The position numbers and the translations under genes are program-made. A model generated the notes under the pieces. It was not told the DNA's origin. It saw only the letters and a list, made by a program, of their open reading frames with translations, and did not search any database. This document shows, piece after piece, positions 1 to 6,541 of a DNA stretch of 7,753 nucleotides (position 1 is the stretch's first letter; the number at the start of each line of letters is the position of its first letter). The stretch is from Gammaproteobacteria bacterium. GTDB lineage: Bacteria > Pseudomonadota > Gammaproteobacteria > Arenicellales > Spongiicolonaceae. The DNA lies in NCBI GenBank assembly GCA_007570945.1, contig RKSH01000183.1, forward strand, positions 1 through 7,753, in the 5' to 3' direction.

Positions 1-1
1 C

Positions 2-115
2 CGCCTCAGCCTCACCGCCCGCAAAACCGCCGGGCGGCTGAATCTTGGTTTGGCCGTTGGCATGGGGGACGGACTTGGCACCGCCAATTTGTTGAGCGGG
101 GAGTGGCGTTGGTGA
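2..115 (+). CDS. 3' end of an unidentified gene (partial)
   Basis: An open frame enters from the left edge and ends at TGA 113-115, leaving about 37 residues that finish with GLAVGMGDGLGTANLLSGEW and two more residues. I prefer this frame to the other open one (ending at TAG 121-123) because more of its third positions are G or C (about 28 of 37 codons against 24 of 40), as expected in this GC-rich genome. It would end only 4 bp from the stop codon of the convergent fxsA. I do not recognise the family and assign no function. The other frame, or noncoding sequence, remains possible. Confidence 0.4.
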   Translation, partial: RLSLTARKTAGRLNLGLAVGMGDGLGTANLLSGEWRW

Positions 116-119
116 CCGT

Positions 120-548
120 TTAGTCGTCGTCCACCCGCCGGAAGTCGCCCTCCAGCGGCGGGCGGGTGGAGTGCGGCGGCGGGGCGCCGGGGATGCCGCG
201 GGCGATGAAGCGGCGGATGGCCCGGCGGCGCAACGCCGGGGTCAGCAGCAGAAAGCCGGCCGCGTCGGTGACAAAACCCGGCGTCAACAGCAGCGCGCCG
301 GCCATCAACAGGCACGCGCCCTCCAGCATTTCCACCGCCGGCACCACGCCGCTGCGCATGCTGCGGTTGGCGCGCAACAGGGTGCTCAGCCCCTGGGCGC
401 GCACCAACAGCGCGCCGACCGCGGCGGTGAGGACGACGCAAAACACCGTCCATCCGACGCCAATCACGCCGCCGGCCTGGATGAGAATTGCAATCTCCAC
501 CAGCGGCACCAGCACGAACAGCAGGAGCAAAAAGCGCAGCGGATTCAT
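120..548 (-). CDS. fxsA: FxsA family membrane protein
   Basis: This 142-residue protein matches the FxsA family in length and layout. It starts MNPLRFLLLLFVLVPLVEIA, the typical first membrane segment with the family's PLVE-type motif. Two further hydrophobic stretches follow around residues 27-50 and 72-102, the last containing the characteristic LLTPGFVTD. The tail is polar, with Arg-rich, Pro-rich and acidic patches, ending VDDD. In Escherichia coli, FxsA is a cytoplasmic membrane protein whose overexpression blocks exclusion of phage T7 by the F plasmid; its normal role is unclear. The gene is divergent from dsbD and its start lies 68 bp from the dsbD start. No Shine-Dalgarno sequence is obvious upstream of the ATG. 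The family call is confident; the function is not. Confidence 0.9.
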   Translation of the reverse strand: MNPLRFLLLLFVLVPLVEIAILIQAGGVIGVGWTVFCVVLTAAVGALLVRAQGLSTLLRANRSMRSGVVPAVEMLEGACLLMAGALLLTPGFVTDAAGFLLLTPALRRRAIRRFIARGIPGAPPPHSTRPPLEGDFRRVDDD

Positions 549-555
549 CGCGTTT

Positions 556-594
556 TGTTATGATGCGGACCATTCACCGTGCGGCGCATCATAA
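556..594. promoter_or_regulatory. Perfect inverted repeat and likely promoter between fxsA and dsbD
   Basis: TTATGATGCG (558-567) and its exact complement CGCATCATAA (585-594) form a 10-bp inverted repeat with a 17-bp centre. On the plus strand, 556-564 reads TGTTATGAT, an extended -10 element (TGn plus TATGAT, 5 of 6 consensus bases) with no good -35, pointing at dsbD. The mirror TATGAT at 593-588 on the minus strand points at fxsA, without the TG extension. The arms could be a dimer-binding operator, overlapping divergent -10 boxes, or both. The symmetry is seen directly; the role is inferred. Confidence 0.45.
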
Positions 595-616
595 GACAAG
601 CCTCGCGGCTTACGCC

Positions 617-2392
617 ATGAAAAAACTTCTCGCCGCCTTCGCCGCCGCTTTCACCGTCACCGCCGCCGCCCAAGACGGCGGACTCGGCGACGTCCTGGGC
701 GCCCTCGCCAAATTCGGCGGCGAACAACAATTTTTGCCGGTGGAAGAAGCGTTTCGCGCCAAAGTCACCGCGCTGGCGCCGCACCGGCTGCGGGTGAGTT
801 TTAAGGTCGCGGAAAATTATTACCTTTACCGTGACAAGATTCGCGTGCGCAGTTTGCGCGGCGATGTGCAACTTGTGCCACTGCAACTGCCTCCGGCGGA
901 CAAGATTGGCGATCCGTATTTCGGCGACGTGTGGATTTACGACCGCGATGTCGCCATCACCGCCGCCATGGATAAAATCGTCGACAGCCTGCCGCTGGAA
1001 CTCACCTACCAGGGCTGCGCCAAGGACGGGGTCTGTTACGTGCCGGTCACCGAACGGTGGACGCTGGCCCCGGGTGACGGTGCCGGGTTTAGAAATGACG
1101 GCGCCAACGTCTACAGTGGCGGTGTGGACGCCTATGGTGACGGTTCCGCCGGCGAAAATGACGGTTCCTTTTTCGTATACCTGCTCGGCGCTTTCGGCGC
1201 CGGCGTGCTGCTCACTTTCACCCCCTGCGTTCTGCCCATGGTGCCGGTGGTGTCGGCGGTGGTGGCCGGGCAGGGCGGCGGCCGCGCACGCGGCGGTTTG
1301 CTGGCCATGGTTTATGTGCTCGGCACCGCCGCCGCCTACGCCGCCGCCGGGGCGGTGGCCGGCGCCACCGGCGACCAGTTGCAGGCATTCTTCCAGCACG
1401 AATTTTTTCTCATCGCCGCGGCCGCGTTCTTTGCCGCCATGGCGCTGGCCATGTTCGGCGTGTTCCACCTGCAGATGCCGGCCGCCGTGCAGTCGCGCCT
1501 CAGTGCCGCCGGCCGCAGCGGCGGAACTTTCGCCGGCGTTTTCATTCTCGGCGCGCTGTCGGCGCTGCTGATTGGCGCCTGCGTGTCGCCGGTGCTGGTG
1601 TCGGTGCTGGGAGTGGCGTTGCGCACCGCCGACCCGTTGCTGGGCGCCGCGCTGCTGGCCAGCATGGCGCTTGGCATGGGTTTGATTTTAATCGCCGCCG
1701 GTTTCGGCGTCGGCATCGCGGCGCGCCGTTTCGGCGCATGGCTTGACACCGTCAAGCGCGGCTTCGGCGTCGCGCTGCTCGCGGTCGCCATCTACCTGCT
1801 CGGCGCGATTCCCGAGGTGCCGGTGCAATTATTGTGGGGCGCACTGTTCATCACCGTCGGCGTGGCCGCATTGCGCGGCCGCATTTTCCCCGCCGCCGGG
1901 GGCGCGCAAGTGGCGGCCAAATCCATCGGCGTTTTCTTTTTGGTGTGGGGCGCGGCCGCCACCGCCGGCGGTTTTGCCGGCAACCGCAACCCGCTGCAGC
2001 CGGTGGCGGTTCTGTTCACCGATAAAACCGCCGCTGCCGGCCAAAGTCTCGCCATCACCGACACCGCCGCCCTGGAGGACGTCATCGCCGCCGCCGCCGC
2101 GTCCGGCAAAAAACTTGCGCTGTATTACCACGCCGACTGGTGCGTGGACTGCGCGCGCCTTGAGCGCACCTTCACCGATGCCGCCGTGGCGCAAACATTG
2201 CGTGGCGAGTTTGTGTTTGCCGAGGTTGACCTCAGCGCTTCTTTAGACCCGGGCACCCGCGCGCTGCGGCGCCGGTTTGCGGTGTTCGGGCCGCCGGCGG
2301 TTCTTTTGTTCAACGCCGACGGCGTTCTGATGCGGCGCGTTTACGGCTACCGCGATGCCGCCGAGTTTGTCGAAATTTTGCGCGCGCTGTGA
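617..2392 (+). CDS. dsbD: Thiol:disulfide interchange protein DsbD
   Basis: DsbD moves electrons from cytoplasmic thioredoxin across the inner membrane to periplasmic thiol reductases. The start at 617 is chosen because it gives a classic signal peptide (MKKLLAAFAAAFTVTAAA, likely cleaved near residue 18); the frame is open further upstream, but that would bury the signal. From the start (591 aa): an N-terminal periplasmic domain with the C134-x5-C140 pair (GCAKDGVC), a Gly/Asp-rich linker (about 153-184), a multi-pass membrane domain with C204 (FTPCVLPMVP) and C322 (GACVSPVLV), and a C-terminal thioredoxin-like domain with C509-V-D-C512 (DWCVDC). All six cysteines expected from the E. coli protein are present. 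There is no Shine-Dalgarno, and a small hairpin (598-611) precedes the ATG. The stop overlaps the next gene by one base. The linker carries repeated GTGACGGT-type DNA (see findings). Confidence 0.96.
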   Translation: MKKLLAAFAAAFTVTAAAQDGGLGDVLGALAKFGGEQQFLPVEEAFRAKVTALAPHRLRVSFKVAENYYLYRDKIRVRSLRGDVQLVPLQLPPADKIGDPYFGDVWIYDRDVAITAAMDKIVDSLPLELTYQGCAKDGVCYVPVTERWTLAPGDGAGFRNDGANVYSGGVDAYGDGSAGENDGSFFVYLLGAFGAGVLLTFTPCVLPMVPVVSAVVAGQGGGRARGGLLAMVYVLGTAAAYAAAGAVAGATGDQLQAFFQHEFFLIAAAAFFAAMALAMFGVFHLQMPAAVQSRLSAAGRSGGTFAGVFILGALSALLIGACVSPVLVSVLGVALRTADPLLGAALLASMALGMGLILIAAGFGVGIAARRFGAWLDTVKRGFGVALLAVAIYLLGAIPEVPVQLLWGALFITVGVAALRGRIFPAAGGAQVAAKSIGVFFLVWGAAATAGGFAGNRNPLQPVAVLFTDKTAAAGQSLAITDTAALEDVIAAAAASGKKLALYYHADWCVDCARLERTFTDAAVAQTLRGEFVFAEVDLSASLDPGTRALRRRFAVFGPPAVLLFNADGVLMRRVYGYRDAAEFVEILRAL

Positions 2393-2904
2393 TGTCGCTG
2401 TCCGGCCTGGTTAAAGCGGTCGCATTTGCCGCTGTTGCGGCGGTGGCGTTGTCCGCCGGCCACCACCTGAGCCGCGCGCACTTCGGCGACGGCGCCGCGC
2501 GGAATTTTCAACTGGCCGACATTGACGGCAGAATGCACGAACTCAACGGCTACCGCGGGCGTTTTGTGCTGGTCAATTTCTGGGCGCCGTGGTGCGCGCC
2601 GTGCCGCGAGGAGGTGCCGTTGCTGATGCGCGCGCGCGCGCGGCACCGCGAAAAGGATTTGCAAATCCTCGGCATCTCCCTGGACGGCGAGGAAAACACG
2701 CGCATCTTCCGCGACGAGTTCGGCGTGAACTACCCGCTGCTCGCCGCCGCCAATGCCGGCTCACGCCTGCTTGGCGCATGGCAATCGGGCGGGGCGATTC
2801 CGTTCAGCGTCTTAATCGACCGCGCCGGGCGCATCCGCCACCGCAAAAGCGGCGCCTACGCGGCCGGCGAGTTGCAGGAATTGCTGCGGGCGGAACTGCG
2901 GTGA
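2392..2904 (+). CDS. Membrane-anchored TlpA-like thioredoxin family protein
   Basis: This 170-residue protein has an N-terminal hydrophobic segment (about residues 5-23), acting as a signal anchor or uncleaved signal, followed by a thioredoxin-fold domain. The active site is FWAPWCAPC (C68-A-P-C71). Downstream, GISLDGEEN and the cis-proline region GGAIPFSVLIDRAGRI fit TlpA/ResA-type disulfide reductases. The start is ATG 2392 in a TGATG junction with the dsbD stop; a GTG one codon upstream is possible but unnecessary. No ribosome-binding site is seen, so translation is probably coupled to dsbD. Its place beside dsbD suggests that DsbD keeps this periplasm-facing protein reduced. That partnership, and any role in cytochrome c maturation, is inferred from context. 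Confidence 0.88.
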   Translation: MSLSGLVKAVAFAAVAAVALSAGHHLSRAHFGDGAARNFQLADIDGRMHELNGYRGRFVLVNFWAPWCAPCREEVPLLMRARARHREKDLQILGISLDGEENTRIFRDEFGVNYPLLAAANAGSRLLGAWQSGGAIPFSVLIDRAGRIRHRKSGAYAAGELQELLRAELR

Positions 2905-2917
2905 TTCGGCAAACTCC

Positions 2918-2950
2918 GCCAATTGTGGGGCGATTTGCGGCGAAATTGGC
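2918..2950. repeat. Short inverted repeat upstream of the aroQ promoter
   Basis: GCCAATT (2918-2924) and AATTGGC (2944-2950) are perfect complements separated by 19 bases, just after the thioredoxin-like gene and just before the putative -35 of aroQ. No T-run follows, so it is a poor intrinsic terminator. It could be an operator or a weak structure at the end of the upstream transcript. A seven-base arm can arise by chance. Confidence 0.3.
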
Positions 2951-2955
2951 ATTTG

Positions 2956-2984
2956 TGGACAAGCCGCCGGCGCGCTGGTATAGT
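2956..2984 (+). promoter_or_regulatory. Near-consensus sigma-70-type promoter for aroQ-accB-accC
   Basis: The -35 TGGACA (2956-2961) matches TTGACA at 5 of 6 bases. The spacer is exactly 17 bp. The -10 TATAGT (2979-2984) matches TATAAT at 5 of 6 and is preceded by TGG (2976-2978), giving an extended -10. The start point is expected near 2990-2992, essentially at the A of the aroQ ATG (2992). The match is seen directly; activity and exact start are inferred. Confidence 0.65.
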
Positions 2985-2991
2985 GCCGGGC

Positions 2992-3441
2992 ATGAAAACA
3001 ATCCTTGTCCTCCACGGCCCCAATCTCAACCTGCTCGGCGAGCGCGAGCCGGAACAGTATGGGCGGGCGACGCTGGCCGAGATTGACCGGCAACTGAAAA
3101 AGCGCGCCGCCGAATTGCAACTCGCGGTGGAAACTTTGCAGAGCAACGCCGAGCATGAACTGGTGGAGGCGGTGCACCGCGCCGGGCATGGCGGCGCCGA
3201 TTTTATTTTAATCAACCCCGGCGGCCTCACCCACACCAGCGTCGTGTTGCGCGATGCTCTGCTGGCGGTGGGCGTGCCTTTTATTGAGGTGCACCTGTCC
3301 AACATTCACCGCCGCGAATCGTTCCGCCGCCGCTCCTATTTTTCCGACATCGCCCGCGGCACCATCTGCGGACTGGGCGCGCGCGGCTACGAACTCGCGC
3401 TGCTCGCCGCCCGTGATGCGCTGTCGCCGGAGGCATCGTGA
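2992..3441 (+). CDS. aroQ: 3-dehydroquinate dehydratase, type II
   Basis: AroQ dehydrates 3-dehydroquinate to 3-dehydroshikimate in the shikimate pathway, in the cytoplasm; type II enzymes are usually dodecamers. The length, 149 residues, is normal. The family signature HGPNLNLLGEREPEQYG starts at residue 8 and contains the flexible-loop Arg18 and catalytic Tyr23. INPGGLTHTSVVLRDAL (74-90) supplies the substrate-binding Asn75 and His81, and EVHLSNIHRRESFRRRSYFS (99-118) contains catalytic His101 and Arg112. The start is set by alignment to the family; the frame is open upstream, but that region contains the promoter. No Shine-Dalgarno is present, and the promoter is placed so that a leaderless transcript is likely. 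It overlaps accB by one base (TGATG). Confidence 0.96.
   Translation: MKTILVLHGPNLNLLGEREPEQYGRATLAEIDRQLKKRAAELQLAVETLQSNAEHELVEAVHRAGHGGADFILINPGGLTHTSVVLRDALLAVGVPFIEVHLSNIHRRESFRRRSYFSDIARGTICGLGARGYELALLAARDALSPEAS
3429..3433 (+). promoter_or_regulatory. Ribosome-binding site of accB
   Basis: GGAGG lies inside the end of aroQ, 7 bases before ATG 3441. This spacing favours ATG 3441 over the in-frame GTG at 3438. It is one of the few clear Shine-Dalgarno sequences among the plus-strand genes here. Confidence 0.7.
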
Positions 3442-3872
3442 TGGATGTGCGCAAAATTAAAAAACTGATGGACATGCTGGAACAGTCCGGGCTGGTGGAA
3501 ATGGAAATCCGCGAAGGCGAGGACTCCATCCGCCTGAGCCGCGCCGCGCCGGCGGCAGCGCTGGCGGCGCCGGTTGCCGCACCGGCGGCGGAACCGCGGC
3601 CGGCGGCGGCCGAGCCACAACCCGAAACCGAAGTCAGCGGCTTTGCCGTCAAGGCGCCCATGGTGGGCACCTTTTACGCCGCGCCCAATGCCGATGCCGC
3701 GCCTTTTGTGCAGGTGGGCGACAAGGTGAAGGTGGGCGACACTCTGTGCATCGTTGAAGCGATGAAAATCTTCAACCAGATTGCGGCCGAGAAAGCGGGC
3801 ACCGTCACGGCGGCGCTCAAGGAATCCGGCGACCCGGTGGAATACGGAGAGCTGTTGTTTGTCATTGATTGA
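3441..3872 (+). CDS. accB: Biotin carboxyl carrier protein of acetyl-CoA carboxylase
   Basis: AccB carries biotin between the biotin carboxylase and the carboxyltransferase during malonyl-CoA formation, the first committed step of fatty acid synthesis. The 143-residue protein has an N-terminal segment starting MDVRKIKKLMDMLEQSGLVE, an Ala/Pro/Glu linker (about residues 33-62), and a biotinyl domain containing GFAVKAPMVGTFY and VEAMKIFNQI. The biotinylated lysine is K109 in the AMK motif, 34 residues from the C-terminus, as in E. coli. It starts in a TGATG overlap with aroQ, helped by GGAGG at 3429-3433, and is followed 8 bp later by accC. The two products form the biotin carboxylase half-complex. 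Confidence 0.96.
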   Translation: MDVRKIKKLMDMLEQSGLVEMEIREGEDSIRLSRAAPAAALAAPVAAPAAEPRPAAAEPQPETEVSGFAVKAPMVGTFYAAPNADAAPFVQVGDKVKVGDTLCIVEAMKIFNQIAAEKAGTVTAALKESGDPVEYGELLFVID

Positions 3873-3880
3873 CGGTTGCG

Positions 3881-5245
3881 ATGTTTGACAAACTGGTGAT
3901 TGCCAACCGCGGGGAAATCGCGCTGCGCATTTTGCGCGCCTGCCGCGAACTCGGCATTAAAACGGTGGCGCTGTATTCCGAGGCCGACCGCGACACCATT
4001 TATGTCCGCCTCGCCGACGAGTCGGTGTGCATCGGCCCGCCCAAGGCCGCGCAAAGCTACCTCAACATTCCGGCGGTGCTCAGCGCCGCCGAGGTCACCG
4101 GCGCCAACGCCATTCATCCGGGCTACGGCTTCCTCTCCGAAAACGCCGACTTCGCCGAGCATGCGGAGGCCAGCGGATTCATTTTCGTCGGTCCGCGCCC
4201 CGACACCGTGCGCCTGATGGGCGACAAGGTCTCGGCGCTCAAGGCAATGACCGCGGCCGGCGTGCCGTGCCTGCCGAACTCCGGCGGCCTGCTGCCGGAA
4301 GCGCCGGGCTCTGCCGCAAAAATCGCCGCGCGCATCGGCTACCCGGTGATTATCAAGGCCGCGGCCGGCGGCGGCGGGCGCGGCATGCGGGTGGTGCATG
4401 AAGAACAGAAGTTGGCCGAGGCCGCCGCCCTCACCCGCTCCGAGGCGGCGGCCGCTTTCGGCAGCAACCATGTCTATATGGAAAAATATTTGGAGCAGCC
4501 GCGCCATGTGGAGGTGCAGGTGATGTCCGACGGCGCCGGCAACAGCGTGTGCCTCGGCGACCGCGACTGCTCCATGCAGCGCCGCCACCAGAAAGTGATA
4601 GAAGAAGCGCCGGCGCCCGGCATCGCCGATGCGCAGCGCCGCGACATCGCCGGCAGGTGCATCAAGGCGTGCCGGGAAATCAACTACCGCGGCGCCGGCA
4701 CTTTTGAATTTTTATACCAGGACGGCGAGTTCTACTTCATTGAAATGAACACCCGCCTGCAGGTGGAGCACACCGTCACCGAGATGGTCACCGGCCTTGA
4801 CCTGGTCAAGTTGCAACTGCGCATCGCCGACGGCGGCCGGCTGCCGGCTGCTGCAAAAAACGCGCGGTTGCGCGGCCATGCGCTGGAGTGCCGCATCAAC
4901 GCCGAGGACCCGGCCACTTTCGCGCCGTCGCCGGGGCGCATCACCCGCTACCACCCGCCTGGCGGGCCCGGCGTGCGCGTGGACTCGCATGTGTTCAGCG
5001 ACTACCAGGTGCCGCCGTTTTACGATTCCATGATCGGCAAAATCATCAGCCACGGCGGCAGCCGCGAGGAGGCGATTTTGCGCATGCGCGGCGCCCTCGC
5101 CGAGACGGTGGTGGAGGGCATCGCCACCAACATTCCGCTGCACCTGTCCATTCTTGAGGACGCCGCTTTTGCGCGCGGCGGGGCGAATATTTTTTATCTG
5201 GAAAGCAAACTGGCGCGCGGCAAATTGACCGCGGGCGCGGGTTGA
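3881..5245 (+). CDS. accC: Biotin carboxylase subunit of acetyl-CoA carboxylase
   Basis: AccC uses ATP and bicarbonate to carboxylate biotin on AccB. The 454-residue product aligns end to end with E. coli AccC (449 aa), starting MFDKLVIANRGEIALRILRA; an upstream in-frame TTG is not needed. Domains in order: the N-terminal nucleotide-binding-like domain (1-115), the ATP-grasp domain with the glycine-rich loop AAAGGGGRGMRVV (from 160), and the C-terminal biotin carboxylase domain with RGHALECRINAEDP (from 331). Known active-site residues fall at the same numbers as in E. coli: K116, K159, E201, H236, E276, E288, N290, R292 and R338. The signatures DRDCSMQRRHQKVIEEAPAP and EMNTRLQVEHTVTEM are intact. 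No clear Shine-Dalgarno; the 8-bp gap from accB suggests coupled translation. Confidence 0.97.
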   Translation: MFDKLVIANRGEIALRILRACRELGIKTVALYSEADRDTIYVRLADESVCIGPPKAAQSYLNIPAVLSAAEVTGANAIHPGYGFLSENADFAEHAEASGFIFVGPRPDTVRLMGDKVSALKAMTAAGVPCLPNSGGLLPEAPGSAAKIAARIGYPVIIKAAAGGGGRGMRVVHEEQKLAEAAALTRSEAAAAFGSNHVYMEKYLEQPRHVEVQVMSDGAGNSVCLGDRDCSMQRRHQKVIEEAPAPGIADAQRRDIAGRCIKACREINYRGAGTFEFLYQDGEFYFIEMNTRLQVEHTVTEMVTGLDLVKLQLRIADGGRLPAAAKNARLRGHALECRINAEDPATFAPSPGRITRYHPPGGPGVRVDSHVFSDYQVPPFYDSMIGKIISHGGSREEAILRMRGALAETVVEGIATNIPLHLSILEDAAFARGGANIFYLESKLARGKLTAGAG

Positions 5246-5285
5246 TGTTTAATCGCGCGCTGAACACAAGGCACCGGTGAGGGTG

Positions 5286-6473
5286 ATGCTCTACGCGCAA
5301 TGCACTTCGTGCGAGGCGATTTTTCAGGTCACCGCGTCGCAACTCAGCGCGCACAAGGGGCTGGTGCGCTGCGGCCACTGCGACACGGTGTTCAACGCCG
5401 CCGCCACGCTGATGGACCGTCTGCCGGACGAAATCCCCCAGGTCAAACCGGTGACGGCGGACGCCAAACCGTCACCCGCGCCCCCGCCGCCACCGTCTGC
5501 AGAGCCGCCACCGTCACCTCCGCCCCCGGCACCATCACTTTCGGACACACCGCCAACGCCGGCGACTCCGCCACCGTCACCACCGTCAGCGGCCCCGGCA
5601 CCGTCACCTCCACCGACGGCGCCGCCAACCTCGCCCGCCGCACCGCCGCCGGGCACGTTGCCGATTTTGGCCGAGATGCCCGGGGCATTCATGCACAACG
5701 ACTCGTCGCAGTCCGAGGCCGAGCGCATTGCGCTGGAGCCGAACGCCGGAACCGGCGCGCCGGCGACGCCGCCGCTTTCACCGTCACCGCCAACGGCCCC
5801 ACCGCCGCCGCCGCCGTCATCACCGCCGGCGGCGCCAAAAGCCAAACCGCAACCGGCAGCCCGCGGCCTGGATGAAATGCGCATGGACGACGACCGGGAG
5901 TGGCGCGAATTCATCGACCCCGACGACCTGCCGCACCGCCGCCGGCGCGGCATCAAAAGCCGCTCATTGCGCAAGCGCAGTATTTTCAGGCGGCACAGCG
6001 CCGGTCGGCGGCTGTCGCGTTTCGTGCTGTGGCTGGCCGCCGCCGCCGCGTTGCTCGCCGGCGCCGCCTGGCAGGTGCGCGCCGGCTACCTCGCGCCGCT
6101 GTCACAGTTCGCCCCGTTGCGCCCGGCGCTGGCGCTGTTCTGCCGCGCCGCCGAATGCAGTTTGCCGCCGCGCATGGATTTGGGCGCCATTGAAATCCAC
6201 AACCTGCGCGTCGCCCCGCATCCCCACATCCCCGGCGCCCTCGCCATCAGTGCCGAGACAAAAAACGGCGCCTGGTTCAACCAGCCCTGGCCCCGCATCC
6301 GCCTCAGCCAGTTCACCGAATCCGGCCAACTCCTGTCCCGCCGCACCCTCCCCTGGCCGGCGCCGACCGGCGATGCAGAAATGCAGTCGGGGAAAGAGTA
6401 CGCGTTGCAGTTGGAACTGCTGTCGCCGCCGGCGGAGGGGGTGAGGTTTGAGGTGGGGGTGGTGAGGCCGTGA
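5286..6473 (+). CDS. Zinc-ribbon, proline-rich, single-pass membrane protein (DUF3426 family)
   Basis: The 395-residue protein begins with a small zinc ribbon of the MJ0042 type: C6-x2-C9 (AQCTSCEAIF) and C29-x2-C32 (VRCGHCDTVF). A long Pro/Ser/Ala/Thr-rich linker follows (about 60-190), then a basic stretch (RHSAGRR), one membrane helix near residues 245-266 (FVLWLAAAAALLAGAAW), and a C-terminal domain with the DUF3426 pattern, including LGAIEIHNLRVAPHP and AISAETKNGAW. The N-terminus should be cytoplasmic and the C-terminus periplasmic. The function of the family is unknown. ATG 5286 is chosen because the first cysteine normally lies just after the start; GTG at 5277 and 5283 are alternatives. 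The family commonly sits near accC-prmA and dusB-fis; here it follows accC by 40 bp. The linker DNA is full of ACCGTCAC repeats (see findings). Confidence 0.85.
   Translation: MLYAQCTSCEAIFQVTASQLSAHKGLVRCGHCDTVFNAAATLMDRLPDEIPQVKPVTADAKPSPAPPPPPSAEPPPSPPPPAPSLSDTPPTPATPPPSPPSAAPAPSPPPTAPPTSPAAPPPGTLPILAEMPGAFMHNDSSQSEAERIALEPNAGTGAPATPPLSPSPPTAPPPPPPSSPPAAPKAKPQPAARGLDEMRMDDDREWREFIDPDDLPHRRRRGIKSRSLRKRSIFRRHSAGRRLSRFVLWLAAAAALLAGAAWQVRAGYLAPLSQFAPLRPALALFCRAAECSLPPRMDLGAIEIHNLRVAPHPHIPGALAISAETKNGAWFNQPWPRIRLSQFTESGQLLSRRTLPWPAPTGDAEMQSGKEYALQLELLSPPAEGVRFEVGVVRP
5468..5787. repeat. Cluster of ACCGTCAC repeats in the linker of the DUF3426 gene
   Basis: Exact ACCGTCAC occurs at 5468, 5510, 5573, 5600 and 5780, with one-mismatch forms at 5531 (ACCATCAC) and 5582 (ACCGTCAG). 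In the coding frame they give Pro-Ser and Pro-Pro codons. The same octamer, mostly as GTGACGGT, is at 1074 and 1137 in dsbD, at 6524 in the intergenic region and at 6937 in the spacer of the 36-bp repeat. The positions were found by eye. Confidence 0.6.
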
Positions 6474-6541
6474 GGTCAACAGCCAGCAGACAACCATGAA
6501 CAGGGGGTTTCCGCCAGCAACAGGTGACGGTGAATTTTTCC
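6474..6541. other. Convergent intergenic region without a clear terminator
   Basis: These 68 bp separate the stop of the DUF3426 gene from the stop of the minus-strand 112-residue gene. I see no strong GC-rich hairpin followed by a T-run in either direction. The region contains a GTGACGGT octamer at 6524-6531. GCCAGCA occurs twice as a short direct repeat, near 6483 and 6513. Confidence 0.4.

Noticed and set aside
488..616. Upstream extension of dsbD to an in-frame start at 488
   Set aside because: It would overlap fxsA, add a low-complexity leader and bury a clear signal peptide that begins at 617.
545..1468. Long minus-strand open frame opposite dsbD
   Set aside because: GC-rich DNA leaves antisense frames open. 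The His/Gly-rich translation shows no family features, and the sense strand encodes a complete DsbD with all its cysteines.
2905..2955. Intrinsic terminator after the thioredoxin-like gene
   Set aside because: The 7-bp inverted repeat has a 19-base loop and no T-run, so it does not meet the usual form.
3674..4588. Long minus-strand open frame opposite accB and accC
   Set aside because: Shadow of two highly conserved genes; the translation has no recognisable motifs.
3801..4779. ACCGTCAC copies in accB (3801) and accC (4772) as part of the interspersed repeat
   Set aside because: They encode conserved residues (GTVT in the biotinyl domain and the HTVTE motif), so they are explained by protein function and neutral codon choice.
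5300..5875. Independent gene in the shifted frame of the DUF3426 linker
   Set aside because: No convincing start or ribosome-binding site, and it lies wholly within a gene with recognisable domains at both ends. It is kept only as a finding about the origin of the linker.
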